The notes: generated by a model from the letters alone, not told the origin. DNA of 13,253 bases from an uncultured Gemmatimonadota bacterium (GCA_946480845.1 CAMLLJ010000061.1:1-13253), one strand, 5' to 3'. Counted from the first letter of the stretch, positions 1 to 7,555 are shown. Numbers and translations: made by a program.

Positions 1-307
1 GCGCCGAGTCCGGCTGGGCCCTGATCACTCCCGATTCCACCACCTGGACCGCATAGCCCTCGATCTCGCGCGGCAGCCTGCCGCGAAGGTCGGCGGTCAG
101 CTCGGCCACGAGCACCTGCACGGTCGGGCGGCCGTCCTGCTCGCCCTGGGCAACGCCCTGCACGCCGGGAAGCGCCATCAGGCTGTCGGTGTGGATGCGG
201 AGCACGTCGGAGATCGTCATGGGTGCCTGCGCGCCGGCTGCCGGGCCCGGTGGGGCGGCCCGACAGCCGGCGAGGATGAGCAGAAGGGCGACTGCGCGGC
301 CGATCAC
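1..307 (-). CDS. Small lipoprotein, partial (C-terminus beyond the left edge)
   Basis: The frame opens with GTG at 307-305, which overlaps the TGA of the protease gene upstream (GTGA), so the two are probably translationally coupled. The 102 visible residues begin with a short hydrophobic segment ending in a lipobox, LAGC with Cys15, so the protein should be lipidated and held at a membrane facing the periplasm or outside. A Pro/Ala-rich linker follows. Residues about 34-99 form a small alpha/beta-looking domain with a GVQGVAQG strand, a DGRPTVQVLV strand, and a stretch reading LPREIEGYAVQVV. The same pattern occurs in the N-terminal part of the neighbouring protease (residues 60-117), so I read this gene as a stand-alone copy of that domain. 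No catalytic residues are visible and the function is unknown. The reading frame and lipobox are seen directly; the homology was judged by eye. Probably only a few residues are missing. Confidence 0.75.
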   Translation of the reverse strand, partial: MIGRAVALLLILAGCRAAPPGPAAGAQAPMTISDVLRIHTDSLMALPGVQGVAQGEQDGRPTVQVLVAELTADLRGRLPREIEGYAVQVVESGVIRAQPDSA

Positions 308-1395
308 TTCCCGTCGATCGTGACGCCCATGGCGTTAAGGGCCGCGTCGATCGGGTTGCCGATCGTGGTCGTCTGCCCGCCAGCGAAGAGCAGGGCGACC
401 GGGTTGGCCGAGGCATTGTCCGTCACGATGAGCGAGCCGGAGTCACCCGACTTGCTGAAGGCGCCCCGCTTGCCCGTGATCACGATCTGGTTGACGAAGC
501 GGGCGACCCCGTCGCTGTAGCTGACGTTGATGGTCGCGTTGATGGCGGACACCGTGCCCCTGGTGCACTTGGTCGTGCGACCGCACTTCTGCACGGCCTG
601 GTTCAGCGCCGCCGCCACCGTCTGCGAGTTCGGAACGCCGTAGCCGTCGCTGGACGTCGAGTTGGAGACGTCCGCCTCATTGGTGATCCGGGCGATCGCC
701 ACGTCCACCGTGTTGTTGGCGCCCCCGAAGCGAATGGGCTCGTAGTCGCTCAGGGTGGCGATCGCGTCACCGAGGTTGGTGGCGCAGTTGGTGTCGTACC
801 GGCCCGGCTGCAGGATGGTGCTGCCGATCGCCGCGTGGTTCTGCAGCGCGAGGACGTGATTGTTGCTGAGGATGTACTTCGTGGTCCCCGACATCACGCG
901 GGCGCCATAGGTCCCGGCCGAGCATTCGCCCACATTCCCGATCGAGAACCCGACCGGCACCGGCCGCACCTTGCTGGTCGGGTTGCTGCCCCCACCCCCG
1001 CCGTTGCCCCCGCCCGTGCCCGGCGGCTTGGCCCGCGGCAGGATCGCCTCGATCCTGCCGGTGATCTCGACCTTGACCGGGATGCCTTCGAGGCTGGACG
1101 GGATGCGCCCGACCGCGCCGTGGCGGGTGAAGACCGCGACGGCCGGCCTGCCGTCGTCGGTGAGCGAGACGCCGACGCCTTCGATGCCGTCCTGGCGCAT
1201 CAGGCGCTCGGCGTGACGCTCCTTGGCGGCGCTCGCCGCGCGGAGGTCGGGGCCCTGCTGGCCCCCCCGGGCGAACGACGCCTCGTCGTTCGATGGGCCG
1301 GACGGCCCGGAATCCGTCGCGCAGGCGGCGGCGAAGATGGCGAATCCGACCACGAGCGGCCGGCTTGCCCGAAGGGCAATCGTGCGGAAGTGCAT
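304..1395 (-). CDS. Trypsin-fold serine protease, lipoprotein
   Basis: A 363-residue secreted protease. It begins with a hydrophobic signal segment ending in AAAC, which makes Cys25 a candidate lipidation site. A Ser/Asn-rich spacer follows, then a small domain at about 55-120 (GIEGVGVS, DGRPAVAVF, SLEGIPVKVEITG), a Gly-rich linker at 126-138, and a chymotrypsin-like protease domain at about 147-363. The catalytic triad is visible: His180 in SNNHVLA, Asp231 in TVDVAIA and Ser319 in SGDSGS. KCGRTTKCTRG at 270-280 matches the K-x-G-R-T-T-x-x-T-x-G turn seen in related bacterial trypsin-like proteins. Cys158, Cys204, Cys271 and Cys277 could form two disulfides outside the cytoplasm. The ATG at 1395 has GAGG about 11 nt upstream. 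The substrate is unknown. The N-terminal domain may act as a propeptide or inhibitory domain, which is inference. A near-copy of it is encoded by the next gene downstream. Confidence 0.9.
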   Translation of the reverse strand: MHFRTIALRASRPLVVGFAIFAAACATDSGPSGPSNDEASFARGGQQGPDLRAASAAKERHAERLMRQDGIEGVGVSLTDDGRPAVAVFTRHGAVGRIPSSLEGIPVKVEITGRIEAILPRAKPPGTGGGNGGGGGSNPTSKVRPVPVGFSIGNVGECSAGTYGARVMSGTTKYILSNNHVLALQNHAAIGSTILQPGRYDTNCATNLGDAIATLSDYEPIRFGGANNTVDVAIARITNEADVSNSTSSDGYGVPNSQTVAAALNQAVQKCGRTTKCTRGTVSAINATINVSYSDGVARFVNQIVITGKRGAFSKSGDSGSLIVTDNASANPVALLFAGGQTTTIGNPIDAALNAMGVTIDGK

Positions 1396-1539
1396 GGGTT
1401 TGCATACCTCGTCTGAGGGGCTGGGCCGAGGGCCTGACCGGTCCGCGGCGGGGGGCTCAGGTGGGGCGGAGCCTCCGTCTCTACGATATCGGTCGGTACG
1501 TGATCGCGCCAGATTCCGGCGGGGGATCCCGGGGGCCCG

Positions 1540-4203
1540 TCACCGCGCGATCCCGTCCGAGCTGTCGGCGATCTCGGCGCGGAACCTGGCCGCCATGTCG
1601 GGCGTCCCCAGTGAATCGTACGCCGCGATCAGGTCCCGCCGCGCCGCCTTCAGGAAGCTGACCCCCGGGCTCGCCTGCCGGCTTACGATCTCGTAGCCCG
1701 CCAGGCTCTCGCGTGCCGCGTCGGCGTACTTCCCGGACCGGAGCAGGGCCCGGCCCAGTTTGATCCGGCCAATTCCGGTGTTCATGTGCTCCGGGCCCTG
1801 GGTCTCGGCGTACCGGCGCACCGCGTCGCGATACAGCGGTTCCGCCCGCGCCAGGTCGCCCCGGGCCAGGTACACGCCCGCCAGGTTTCCCTGCGCAATG
1901 CCGATCAGGTAGTGGCGGTCGCGGTACGCGGTCCGGTAGATCGACACCATGCGCCGATAGTGGGCTTCCGCCTCGTCGAGCCGCTCCCGCTTGACTGCGA
2001 TGTTGCCCAGCTCGTTCACCGTGGACGCCACCATCGGATGGTCCGGTCCGTACACCCGCTCGCGGATCGCGAGCGACCGGCGCAGCTCCGCCTCCGCCTC
2101 GCCGTCCCGGTCCTGGTACAGCAGCGCGCGCCCCAGCATCGTGGCATGCGCCGCCACCTTCGGGTGGTCCGGACCGTACCACGTCTCGCTGATCGCCAGC
2201 GCTTCCCGGTAGTGCCGCTCCGCGGCGGCGTACTCGCCCCGTTCGAACTGCGTCGCGCCCAGGTTGACGAGGTCCTCGGCGACGAGGGGATGGTTCGCGC
2301 CATGGAGGCGCCGGCTCATGGCGATGACAATGGTATTGAGGGAATCGGAGACGTCGTACCGGCCCGCGTAGAAGTGCGAGCTGGCCAGCGCACTCAGCGC
2401 CGAGGCCTCCTCTGCCGACCCGGGAGCGCTGAGGGCGAGGCGGTCGGCGAGCGACTGCTGCACCGCGATCGCGTCGTCGTATGCGCCGCGCTGCTGCAGC
2501 ACATGGCCGAGCGCGCCCGTGGCGTTGTCGATCGATGGATCGCCGGGCGGCGCGGCGCGGCGCGCCAGGTCGAGTCCCTCGCGAACCAGGCGTTCTGCTT
2601 CATCGTAGCGCGCTTCCTCCGCGCGCAGGAGCCCGAGCGCCACGAGGCTCCGTGCGACGTCGGCACCGTTGCCTCCGGGGAGCGCCCGCCGCTCCTCGAG
2701 CGCGGTGGTGAGCAGAGTCTCGGCACGGGAGAGATTGCCCACCTTCTGGTAGAGGTCGCCCAGCGTGTGCAGCAGCTCCGCGCGCACCGCCGGTTCGCGG
2801 TCGAGGTTCCGCGACTCCTCGACGCCGCGATCGAGCAGCGTCACGACGCGGAGACTCTCGGCGGGGCCGACGGCGTCATCCCCACCCTGGAAGAGCCCCA
2901 GCATGAACCCCTGGATCCGCTGCGTCCTCGCGGCTTCGGCGACTGCCGCATTGCGCGCCCGCGTGAGCCGCACCGTGTAGAAGCCCACCAGCCCGCTCAT
3001 GAACGCGAGTCCCAGCACCGCGGCGGCGACCCCGGTCCGGTGGCGCCGCACGAACTTGCCGAGACGGTAGCCCAGCGAGTCGGGGCGGGCCTCGAGCGGA
3101 TCGCCGGCCAGGTAGTGATCGATGTCCCCCATCAGCGCGTCCACCGTCCGGTACCGGCGGGCCGGGTCCTTGTGCATCGCGGTGAGGCAGAGGACGTCGA
3201 GGTCGGCCCAGGAGGTGCGGCCCAGCGAACGCGCCGTCGAGGTTCCCGCCGACCGGCCTGCCGCGAGGGCCACGGCGCTCGGCCGCACCGGGTCGTGCCG
3301 TGAGACGATCGTCTCCACTTCCGCGGGCGTGTGGTGCTCGAGGTCGAACGGCAGCCGGCCGGTGAGCAGCTCGTAGAGGATGATGCCCAGCGAGTAGACG
3401 TCGGTGTGCAGGCCGACGCGCTCTCCGCGGATCTGCTCGGGGGCGGCGTACGCCGGCGTCATCAGCCGGAGGCCGGTTCGGGTCCGGTCCGACGGCGCGT
3501 CGAGGGACTCGAGCTGCTTGGCGATCCCGAAATCGAGCAGCTTCACCTCGCCGCCCTCGGTCACCAGGATGTTGGAGGGCTTGAGGTCGCGGTGGAGCAC
3601 GGCGTGGTGGTGCGCGTGAAGGACGGCCTCGCACACCTGCCGGAAGAGCGCCAGGCGCTCGGGGATGGGGCAGTCCTTCCGGCGGCAGTACTCGGTGAGC
3701 GGCACGCCGCGCACGTGCTCCATGACGAAATACGGCGTGCCGTCCGGCAGCGCGCCGGCATCGTAGAGGCGGGCGATGGACGGGTGGCTGAGCTGCGCCA
3801 GCGTCCGCTGCTCCATGGCGAACCGCTCGCGCCGGGCGGGGGAGAGCCAGGCGTCGCGCAGCACCTTGATGGCGGCGAGGCTCCGCAGGTCCTCGCGCTC
3901 GGCGAGATAGACCACGCCCATCCCGCCTTCGCCCAGCACCTGGAGGACACGGTAGGCCCCGAACCGCCGCCCGGCGCCGGCAACGGCCGCGGGGTCGTCG
4001 AGAACGTCGGCGGCGAGCGACGCCACGCCGCGATCGAGCGCCGCGTGGCCGTCCGCATCCGCTTCGAGCAGCGACGTCACCTCGGCCAGGAGCGCGGCGT
4101 CGCCGCCGCACGCCGAGGCGAGCCACTCCCGCCGGGCCGCCGCGGGCAGCCCGGCGGCCGCGTGGAAGAGCTCCTGGACCCGTTCCCACCTGGCTCCGTC
4201 CAT
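1540..4203 (-). CDS. Membrane Ser/Thr protein kinase with C-terminal TPR repeats
   Basis: An 887-residue Hanks-type kinase. Residues 1-70 form a helical leader (WERVQELFHAAAGL and GDAALLAEVTSLL) common in kinases encoded beside ECF sigma factors. The kinase domain spans about 84-365 with all key motifs: glycine loop GEGGMGVVY at 91-99, Lys113 in AIK, HRDLKPSN at 204-211 (Asp206 catalytic), DFG at 224-226 and APE at 254-256. It should therefore be active. A single transmembrane helix lies at about 391-411. The remainder is a TPR array of kinesin-light-chain type, in which GxxHP-like turns place a His at 638, 680, 722, 764 and 806, exactly 42 residues apart. The kinase would be cytoplasmic and the TPR part on the far side of the inner membrane as a sensor or docking surface; topology is inferred. 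GAGG at 4208-4211 sits 4 nt before the ATG. The sigma factor gene lies 15 nt upstream, suggesting one operon. Confidence 0.96.
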   Translation of the reverse strand: MDGARWERVQELFHAAAGLPAAARREWLASACGGDAALLAEVTSLLEADADGHAALDRGVASLAADVLDDPAAVAGAGRRFGAYRVLQVLGEGGMGVVYLAEREDLRSLAAIKVLRDAWLSPARRERFAMEQRTLAQLSHPSIARLYDAGALPDGTPYFVMEHVRGVPLTEYCRRKDCPIPERLALFRQVCEAVLHAHHHAVLHRDLKPSNILVTEGGEVKLLDFGIAKQLESLDAPSDRTRTGLRLMTPAYAAPEQIRGERVGLHTDVYSLGIILYELLTGRLPFDLEHHTPAEVETIVSRHDPVRPSAVALAAGRSAGTSTARSLGRTSWADLDVLCLTAMHKDPARRYRTVDALMGDIDHYLAGDPLEARPDSLGYRLGKFVRRHRTGVAAAVLGLAFMSGLVGFYTVRLTRARNAAVAEAARTQRIQGFMLGLFQGGDDAVGPAESLRVVTLLDRGVEESRNLDREPAVRAELLHTLGDLYQKVGNLSRAETLLTTALEERRALPGGNGADVARSLVALGLLRAEEARYDEAERLVREGLDLARRAAPPGDPSIDNATGALGHVLQQRGAYDDAIAVQQSLADRLALSAPGSAEEASALSALASSHFYAGRYDVSDSLNTIVIAMSRRLHGANHPLVAEDLVNLGATQFERGEYAAAERHYREALAISETWYGPDHPKVAAHATMLGRALLYQDRDGEAEAELRRSLAIRERVYGPDHPMVASTVNELGNIAVKRERLDEAEAHYRRMVSIYRTAYRDRHYLIGIAQGNLAGVYLARGDLARAEPLYRDAVRRYAETQGPEHMNTGIGRIKLGRALLRSGKYADAARESLAGYEIVSRQASPGVSFLKAARRDLIAAYDSLGTPDMAARFRAEIADSSDGIAR

Positions 4204-4218
4204 CGGACCTCGATCGGA

Positions 4219-4740
4219 TCAGTGGCTGCCTGCGAGTTCCCGCGCGAGCCAGGCGCGGGCCGCGCGCCAGTCCCGCAGCACGGTGGCTTCGGAGACATTC
4301 AGCAGCTCGGCGATCTCGCGCATCTCCAGGCCGCCGAAGAAACGGCCCTCCACCACCTTGGCCTGGCGCGGGCTCAGCGCCGCCAGCCGCTCCAGCTCGG
4401 CGTCGAGCGCCAGGACATCCTCCGCCCCGGCGCTCCCTCCGTCGAGCGAGTCGTCCAGCGTCACGGGCACGACGCCGCTCCCGCGCTTCCCAGCCTGGCG
4501 CCGGCGGGCCGACTCGACCAGCACCTGGCGCATTGCGCGCGCGGCGATCCGCTTGAAGTGCAGGGGCGAGGTATGGGCGAGCCCGGGCGAGCCCGCGAGC
4601 TTGAGCCAGGCTTCGTTGACCAGCGCGGTGGGGTTCATCGTGGCCGCCGGGTCGTCGCGGCGCACCGACGCGGCAAGCCGGCGCAGCTCTTCGTAGGCGG
4701 CGCTGAAGCGGTAGTCCAGCTCTTCCCGGCCTTCGAGCAT
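4219..4740 (-). CDS. ECF-family RNA polymerase sigma factor
   Basis: A 173-residue alternative sigma factor resembling the Sigma70_ECF/TIGR02999-type family found beside Ser/Thr kinases. Region 2 is at about 10-85, including NPTALVNEAWLKLAG (36-50) and HFKRIAARAMRQVLVESARRR. Region 4 is at about 115-170 with the helix-turn-helix around LSPRQAKVVEGRFFGGLEM and EIAELLNVSEATVLRDW. Canonical ECF sigma factors carry an acidic DAED-like motif at the start of region 2.2; here the position reads NPTA, with Thr34 and Thr38. I chose the ATG at 4740 because family members start close to this point. An in-frame ATG at 4812 would add 24 residues unlike the family and consume the divergent promoter region. 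No good Shine-Dalgarno sequence precedes 4740. No anti-sigma gene is nearby; the kinase gene directly follows and is the likely regulator. Confidence 0.93.
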   Translation of the reverse strand: MLEGREELDYRFSAAYEELRRLAASVRRDDPAATMNPTALVNEAWLKLAGSPGLAHTSPLHFKRIAARAMRQVLVESARRRQAGKRGSGVVPVTLDDSLDGGSAGAEDVLALDAELERLAALSPRQAKVVEGRFFGGLEMREIAELLNVSEATVLRDWRAARAWLARELAGSH

Positions 4741-4827
4741 GGTGACGGGTCTGTCCGGGTTTCTGCGCAATGCGGGATGCCCCCAATATCGCGCCCGGTC
4801 GCCGGGGCGCAACGACGCCCTTCTCCC

Positions 4828-4832
4828 GGAGG
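4828..4832 (+). promoter_or_regulatory. Shine-Dalgarno GGAGG that fixes the start at 4839
   Basis: GGAGG lies 6 nt before the ATG at 4839. This makes 4839 the start rather than the in-frame ATG at 4770, which would add 23 residues of unlikely composition and shorten the intergenic region shared with the sigma factor gene. Confidence 0.8.
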
Positions 4833-4838
4833 TACCCC

Positions 4839-5192
4839 ATGCCCCAGCAGGTCCGTTTCGGGCTGGTGACCAGCCAGCAGGTCATCGGCGCCCTCAAGGC
4901 CACCGGCTCGACCGATCCCGACGTGCTCGCGGCGGCGAAGGACGAGCTGGCCAGCACGTACAAGCCGCTCAAGTGGTTCGGCATCTGGGGGTTGGTGACC
5001 GGGACACTGGCCACCGCGCTGGTCCTCACCGCGTTCATCGGGATTCCCGTGCTCATCTTCGGGTTCTGGGCGCTGCGGCGGGCGAAGAAGAACATGGCGA
5101 CGCTCGATGCGGCGTTCGCGGATTACACCTCGAGGCTCGGATCCGGCGAGGCGGTTCCGGCGATGCGGGGGCTCGGTGTTCGCGTCGGGTGA
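4839..5192 (+). CDS. Small hypothetical membrane protein, two predicted helices
   Basis: A 117-residue protein of unknown function. An N-terminal soluble part (about 1-43; TSQQVIGALKATG and DPDVLAAAKDEL look helical) is followed by a hydrophobic stretch at about 46-78. That stretch has Gly and Pro near its middle (TAFIGIPVLIFGFWAL), which fits a helical hairpin crossing the inner membrane twice. A basic segment RRAKKN then begins a short helical tail. The positive charges after the hairpin suggest both ends are cytoplasmic. The start is supported by GGAGG 6 nt upstream. The gene is divergent from the sigma factor gene with 98 bp between starts, and its 3' end overlaps the next gene by 17 nt, so the two are probably co-expressed. 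I do not recognise the family. Confidence 0.8.
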   Translation: MPQQVRFGLVTSQQVIGALKATGSTDPDVLAAAKDELASTYKPLKWFGIWGLVTGTLATALVLTAFIGIPVLIFGFWALRRAKKNMATLDAAFADYTSRLGSGEAVPAMRGLGVRVG

Positions 5193-7227
5193 GGTGCGCC
5201 GCATCGGGCTCGCGGCCCTGACCGGGCTCGCGGCGCTCGGGCCGCGGCCGGCCATCGCGCAGGACCCGATGCCGCCCGAGTTCCAAGGCGACTGGGTCGC
5301 TGCGACGGCGACCTGCCAGGCGCCGGCCCGCTTCCGCGTCACCGAATCCCGCTTCACCCTGATCAACGGCCGCGACAGCCAGGAGTACGGGGACCTGGAG
5401 ATCGCGTCCGGGTACTTCGGTCCCGAGTACAATGGGATCCAGCAGGTCGCCATCGCGGAGTTCAACGGCGACCAGCCCTTCCGGGCGACGTTCAACGCCG
5501 GCGAAAAGAAGAATGCGGTGGTGCTGGAGATCTACACCGAGATGCAGGGCGTCACCAACCCGACGGTGCTCGCCATCCAGGCGAAGGCGAAGCGCCTGTC
5601 GCAGCGGTTCCCGCTCAACAACGTGGTGCTCAAGAAGTGCGCGACCTCGGGCGGCGCCGGGCAGGGTGCGGCGGCGGTGCCGGCGCGGAGTGCGCAGGTC
5701 TGCCAGGACCGCTCAACCTGCTCCGAGATCCAGACCATGGCCGTCGCCGTGGAGGATTTCCGCATCACCACCTCCGGCGGGTCGCGGTTTGCGGCGGTCA
5801 CGCTGCGGATCACCAACAAGTCGGCCAGTCCGCTCACGCTGGGTTACGTCCAGGGCTCGGGGCTGGTGACTGACGACCGCGGCAACCGCTACCAGGTGAC
5901 CGGGCCCGTGCGCGGGCTCGGGGAGATCACCGCGAGCACCTTCGATCCCAAGTTCACGCTCCAGCCCGGCGAGTCGGGCGACGCGCGGATGGAATTCACC
6001 TGGTCGGGCGCGCGGAACCAGTTCTTCGGCACCGTGTTCGCGCTCGACCTGGCCATCAGGGACATCGTGCCGGAGACGGCAGGACAGTACCGCCTCGGCC
6101 AGGAGCGGACCTGGCGGTGGGAGGGGCTGCAGAGCCAGGGCGACAATGCACCGCAGGTGGCGGCCAGGCCCGCGACCGTGCCCGCCTCGGCGCCGCCGTC
6201 CGCGCGCCCGGCGTTGGCGGATCCGTGCGGGGATGACGGCAGCTGCTCGTTCGCCAATCCGGTTGCCGCCCAGGTGACGCAGGTGAGCGTCACGAAGGCC
6301 GCCCGCTACCAGTTCGTGAAGCTGAACGTCCGCTTCCGGAACCTGGGGGACCGGCCGGTCGTGCTCTGCTACACGGCCGGCTCGGCGGCCGCGAGCGATG
6401 ACCGCGGCAACCGCTACGTCGTGGGCGCGAATGGGGTCAAGGGCCTCGGCATCAGCACCGGCCGGGTTGCCGATCCGCAGTTCGCGCTGGCGCCGGACCA
6501 GTCGCGCGAGGCGACATTCGAGTACGCGATCGGCCTCACCCGCGCCACCATTCTCGGCACCGTCTGGACCGCGAGCTTCACGGCCAACGAGCTCGAGCTG
6601 CTGCCGGGCAACCAGATCCGCACCGGGCGGGAGCTGCTGCTGAGCTTCCGCGATCTTGCGGCGGGGAGCGGGTCGCGCGGCGATGGCGTCGCGGCGCCGG
6701 CTGCGGGCGGCCTGGCCACGCGCGGCGAAGGCGATGCCTGCGGCGACACGAAGTGGTGCGACGACGCCGGCGTGTTCATGGCCCAGGTCACCCGCGTCAC
6801 GCCGACGAAGGCGGGCAGGTACCAGCTGCTGGCGCTGAACATGAAGGTGACCAACCTGCTCGATGAGCCGCTGGTCCTCTGCTACCTGGGCGGGTCGGCA
6901 GTGGGCAGCGACGATCGGGGCAACCGCTACGTGGTGCGCAGCGTGAAGGGGATCGGCACCTGCTCCGGCGGTTCCGCGGACCCGCAGTTCCGCCTCGGGC
7001 CGCGCGAGTCGCGGAGCTGGACGATCGAGTACTACACCGGCATCGTCCGCACCACCGTGATCGGCACGGAGTGGAAGGCCGACTTCACGCTGCAGCGCCT
7101 GCAGCTCCTGGAGGCGAACCAGCTGCAGCGGGCCGGGGACTATGCGACGAGCTTCGAGGGGCTGACCGGCCAGGCGGGGGGCGGCGGGCTGCTGGGGGAG
7201 GTGCAGAAGCTGATCAGGAAGAAGTAG
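5176..7227 (+). CDS. Secreted protein with three Ig-like repeats (DUF4352-like), function unknown
   Basis: A predicted 683-residue exported protein. Starting at GTG 5176, it has a signal peptide with core IGLAALTGLAAL and a cleavage site near AIA-QD (about residue 28). GGGGG at 5167-5171 sits 4 nt before this GTG. GTG 5194, one base after the upstream stop, is an alternative that also leaves a good signal peptide; ATG 5107 would add an arginine-rich extension and is less likely. After the signal comes a domain at about 29-150 (EFQGDWVAATATC and other strands) of unknown type. Three repeats of 171-175 residues follow, each opening with C-x5-C (Cys176, Cys351, Cys522) and carrying DDRGNRY (from 233, 408, 579). 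The beta-rich pattern resembles DUF4352-type immunoglobulin-like domains. Paired cysteines fit a periplasmic or surface location. The linkers are Ala/Pro/Gly-rich. Role is not known; binding or scaffolding is a guess. Confidence 0.85.
   Translation: MFASGEVRRIGLAALTGLAALGPRPAIAQDPMPPEFQGDWVAATATCQAPARFRVTESRFTLINGRDSQEYGDLEIASGYFGPEYNGIQQVAIAEFNGDQPFRATFNAGEKKNAVVLEIYTEMQGVTNPTVLAIQAKAKRLSQRFPLNNVVLKKCATSGGAGQGAAAVPARSAQVCQDRSTCSEIQTMAVAVEDFRITTSGGSRFAAVTLRITNKSASPLTLGYVQGSGLVTDDRGNRYQVTGPVRGLGEITASTFDPKFTLQPGESGDARMEFTWSGARNQFFGTVFALDLAIRDIVPETAGQYRLGQERTWRWEGLQSQGDNAPQVAARPATVPASAPPSARPALADPCGDDGSCSFANPVAAQVTQVSVTKAARYQFVKLNVRFRNLGDRPVVLCYTAGSAAASDDRGNRYVVGANGVKGLGISTGRVADPQFALAPDQSREATFEYAIGLTRATILGTVWTASFTANELELLPGNQIRTGRELLLSFRDLAAGSGSRGDGVAAPAAGGLATRGEGDACGDTKWCDDAGVFMAQVTRVTPTKAGRYQLLALNMKVTNLLDEPLVLCYLGGSAVGSDDRGNRYVVRSVKGIGTCSGGSADPQFRLGPRESRSWTIEYYTGIVRTTVIGTEWKADFTLQRLQLLEANQLQRAGDYATSFEGLTGQAGGGGLLGEVQKLIRKK
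5701..7164 (+). repeat. Three tandem protein-domain repeats
   Basis: The coding sequence holds three copies of one domain, at about 5701-6129, 6226-6660 and 6739-7164. Each starts with a C-x5-C motif (CQDRSTC, CGDDGSC, CGDTKWC). Next come a strand reading VEDF or VTQV/VTRV, an N-K/N-L turn, DDRGNRY, a LxPxxS segment (LQPGES, LAPDQS, LGPRES) and an FFGTV/ILGTV/VIGTE strand. Copies 2 and 3 are clearly closer to each other (both have AARYQF/AGRYQL and VLCYTAG/VLCYLGG), so a more recent duplication produced that pair. Copy 1 is the most diverged. Confidence 0.9.
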
Positions 7228-7273
7228 GGAGGTGTCATTGACCGCGAGTGGAACGGCAGGGTAGTCTCCCGGC

Positions 7274-7555
7274 ATGGAACCCGAGCTGAGCGGCTTTGCC
7301 CTTGGCCTGCTGTTCGGCGCCGCCAAGACCCTCGCGATCACGACGGTTGTGTTCGGGGTCGCCTGGTGGCGGGGCAGGCGGCGGGTGCAGGCGCTCGAGG
7401 CCGAGCTCAGCCGGCCGGCGCTCGATTCCGAACGTCTGGACCGGCTCGAACAATCGCTGGAGTATATGATCGGGCAGCTCGACCGACTCGGGGCCGGCCA
7501 GCGGCCGCTCGAGCTCGAGCCGGGGCGCCAGACGCCGGACCAGGCCAGGTCATAA
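7274..7555 (+). CDS. Small membrane protein with coiled coil
   Basis: A 93-residue hypothetical protein. One transmembrane helix lies at about 7-31 (FALGLLFGAAKTLAITTVVFG), followed by a Trp-Trp and an Arg-rich patch (WWRGRRR) that should keep the C-terminal part in the cytoplasm. Residues about 37-72 (VQALEAEL, then ERLDRLEQSLEYMIGQLDRL) show heptad spacing typical of a coiled coil, so it may oligomerise. It lies 46 nt after the repeat protein and ends before a strong hairpin, so it is probably the last gene of that transcription unit. The Shine-Dalgarno is weak (AGGG 12 nt upstream). I do not recognise the family. Confidence 0.7.
   Translation: MEPELSGFALGLLFGAAKTLAITTVVFGVAWWRGRRRVQALEAELSRPALDSERLDRLEQSLEYMIGQLDRLGAGQRPLELEPGRQTPDQARS

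Noticed and set aside
1519..1538. GC-rich inverted sequence around GGGATCCC just after the kinase stop, a possible terminator
   Set aside because: The self-complementary bases leave no loop for a stable hairpin and there is no T-run.
1786..3303. Long open frame on the plus strand opposite the kinase gene
   Set aside because: Its translation is Arg/Val/His-rich with no motif, and the opposite strand has an unmistakable kinase-TPR protein. It is a GC-rich antisense shadow.
4741..4838. AATATC and nearby bases as a housekeeping promoter for the divergent genes
   Set aside because: No matching -35 element at proper spacing on either strand; not strong enough to list as a promoter.
7232..7264. 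Ten-codon GTG frame after a GGGAGG sequence at the end of the repeat gene, a possible leader peptide
   Set aside because: The Shine-Dalgarno-like bases are partly the stop region of the previous gene, the spacing to GTG is nil, and nothing suggests attenuation.
7506..7519. Perfect palindrome GCTCGAGCTCGAGC
   Set aside because: It lies inside a coding region and arises from Leu-Glu-Leu-Glu type codons; no second copy or regulatory context.
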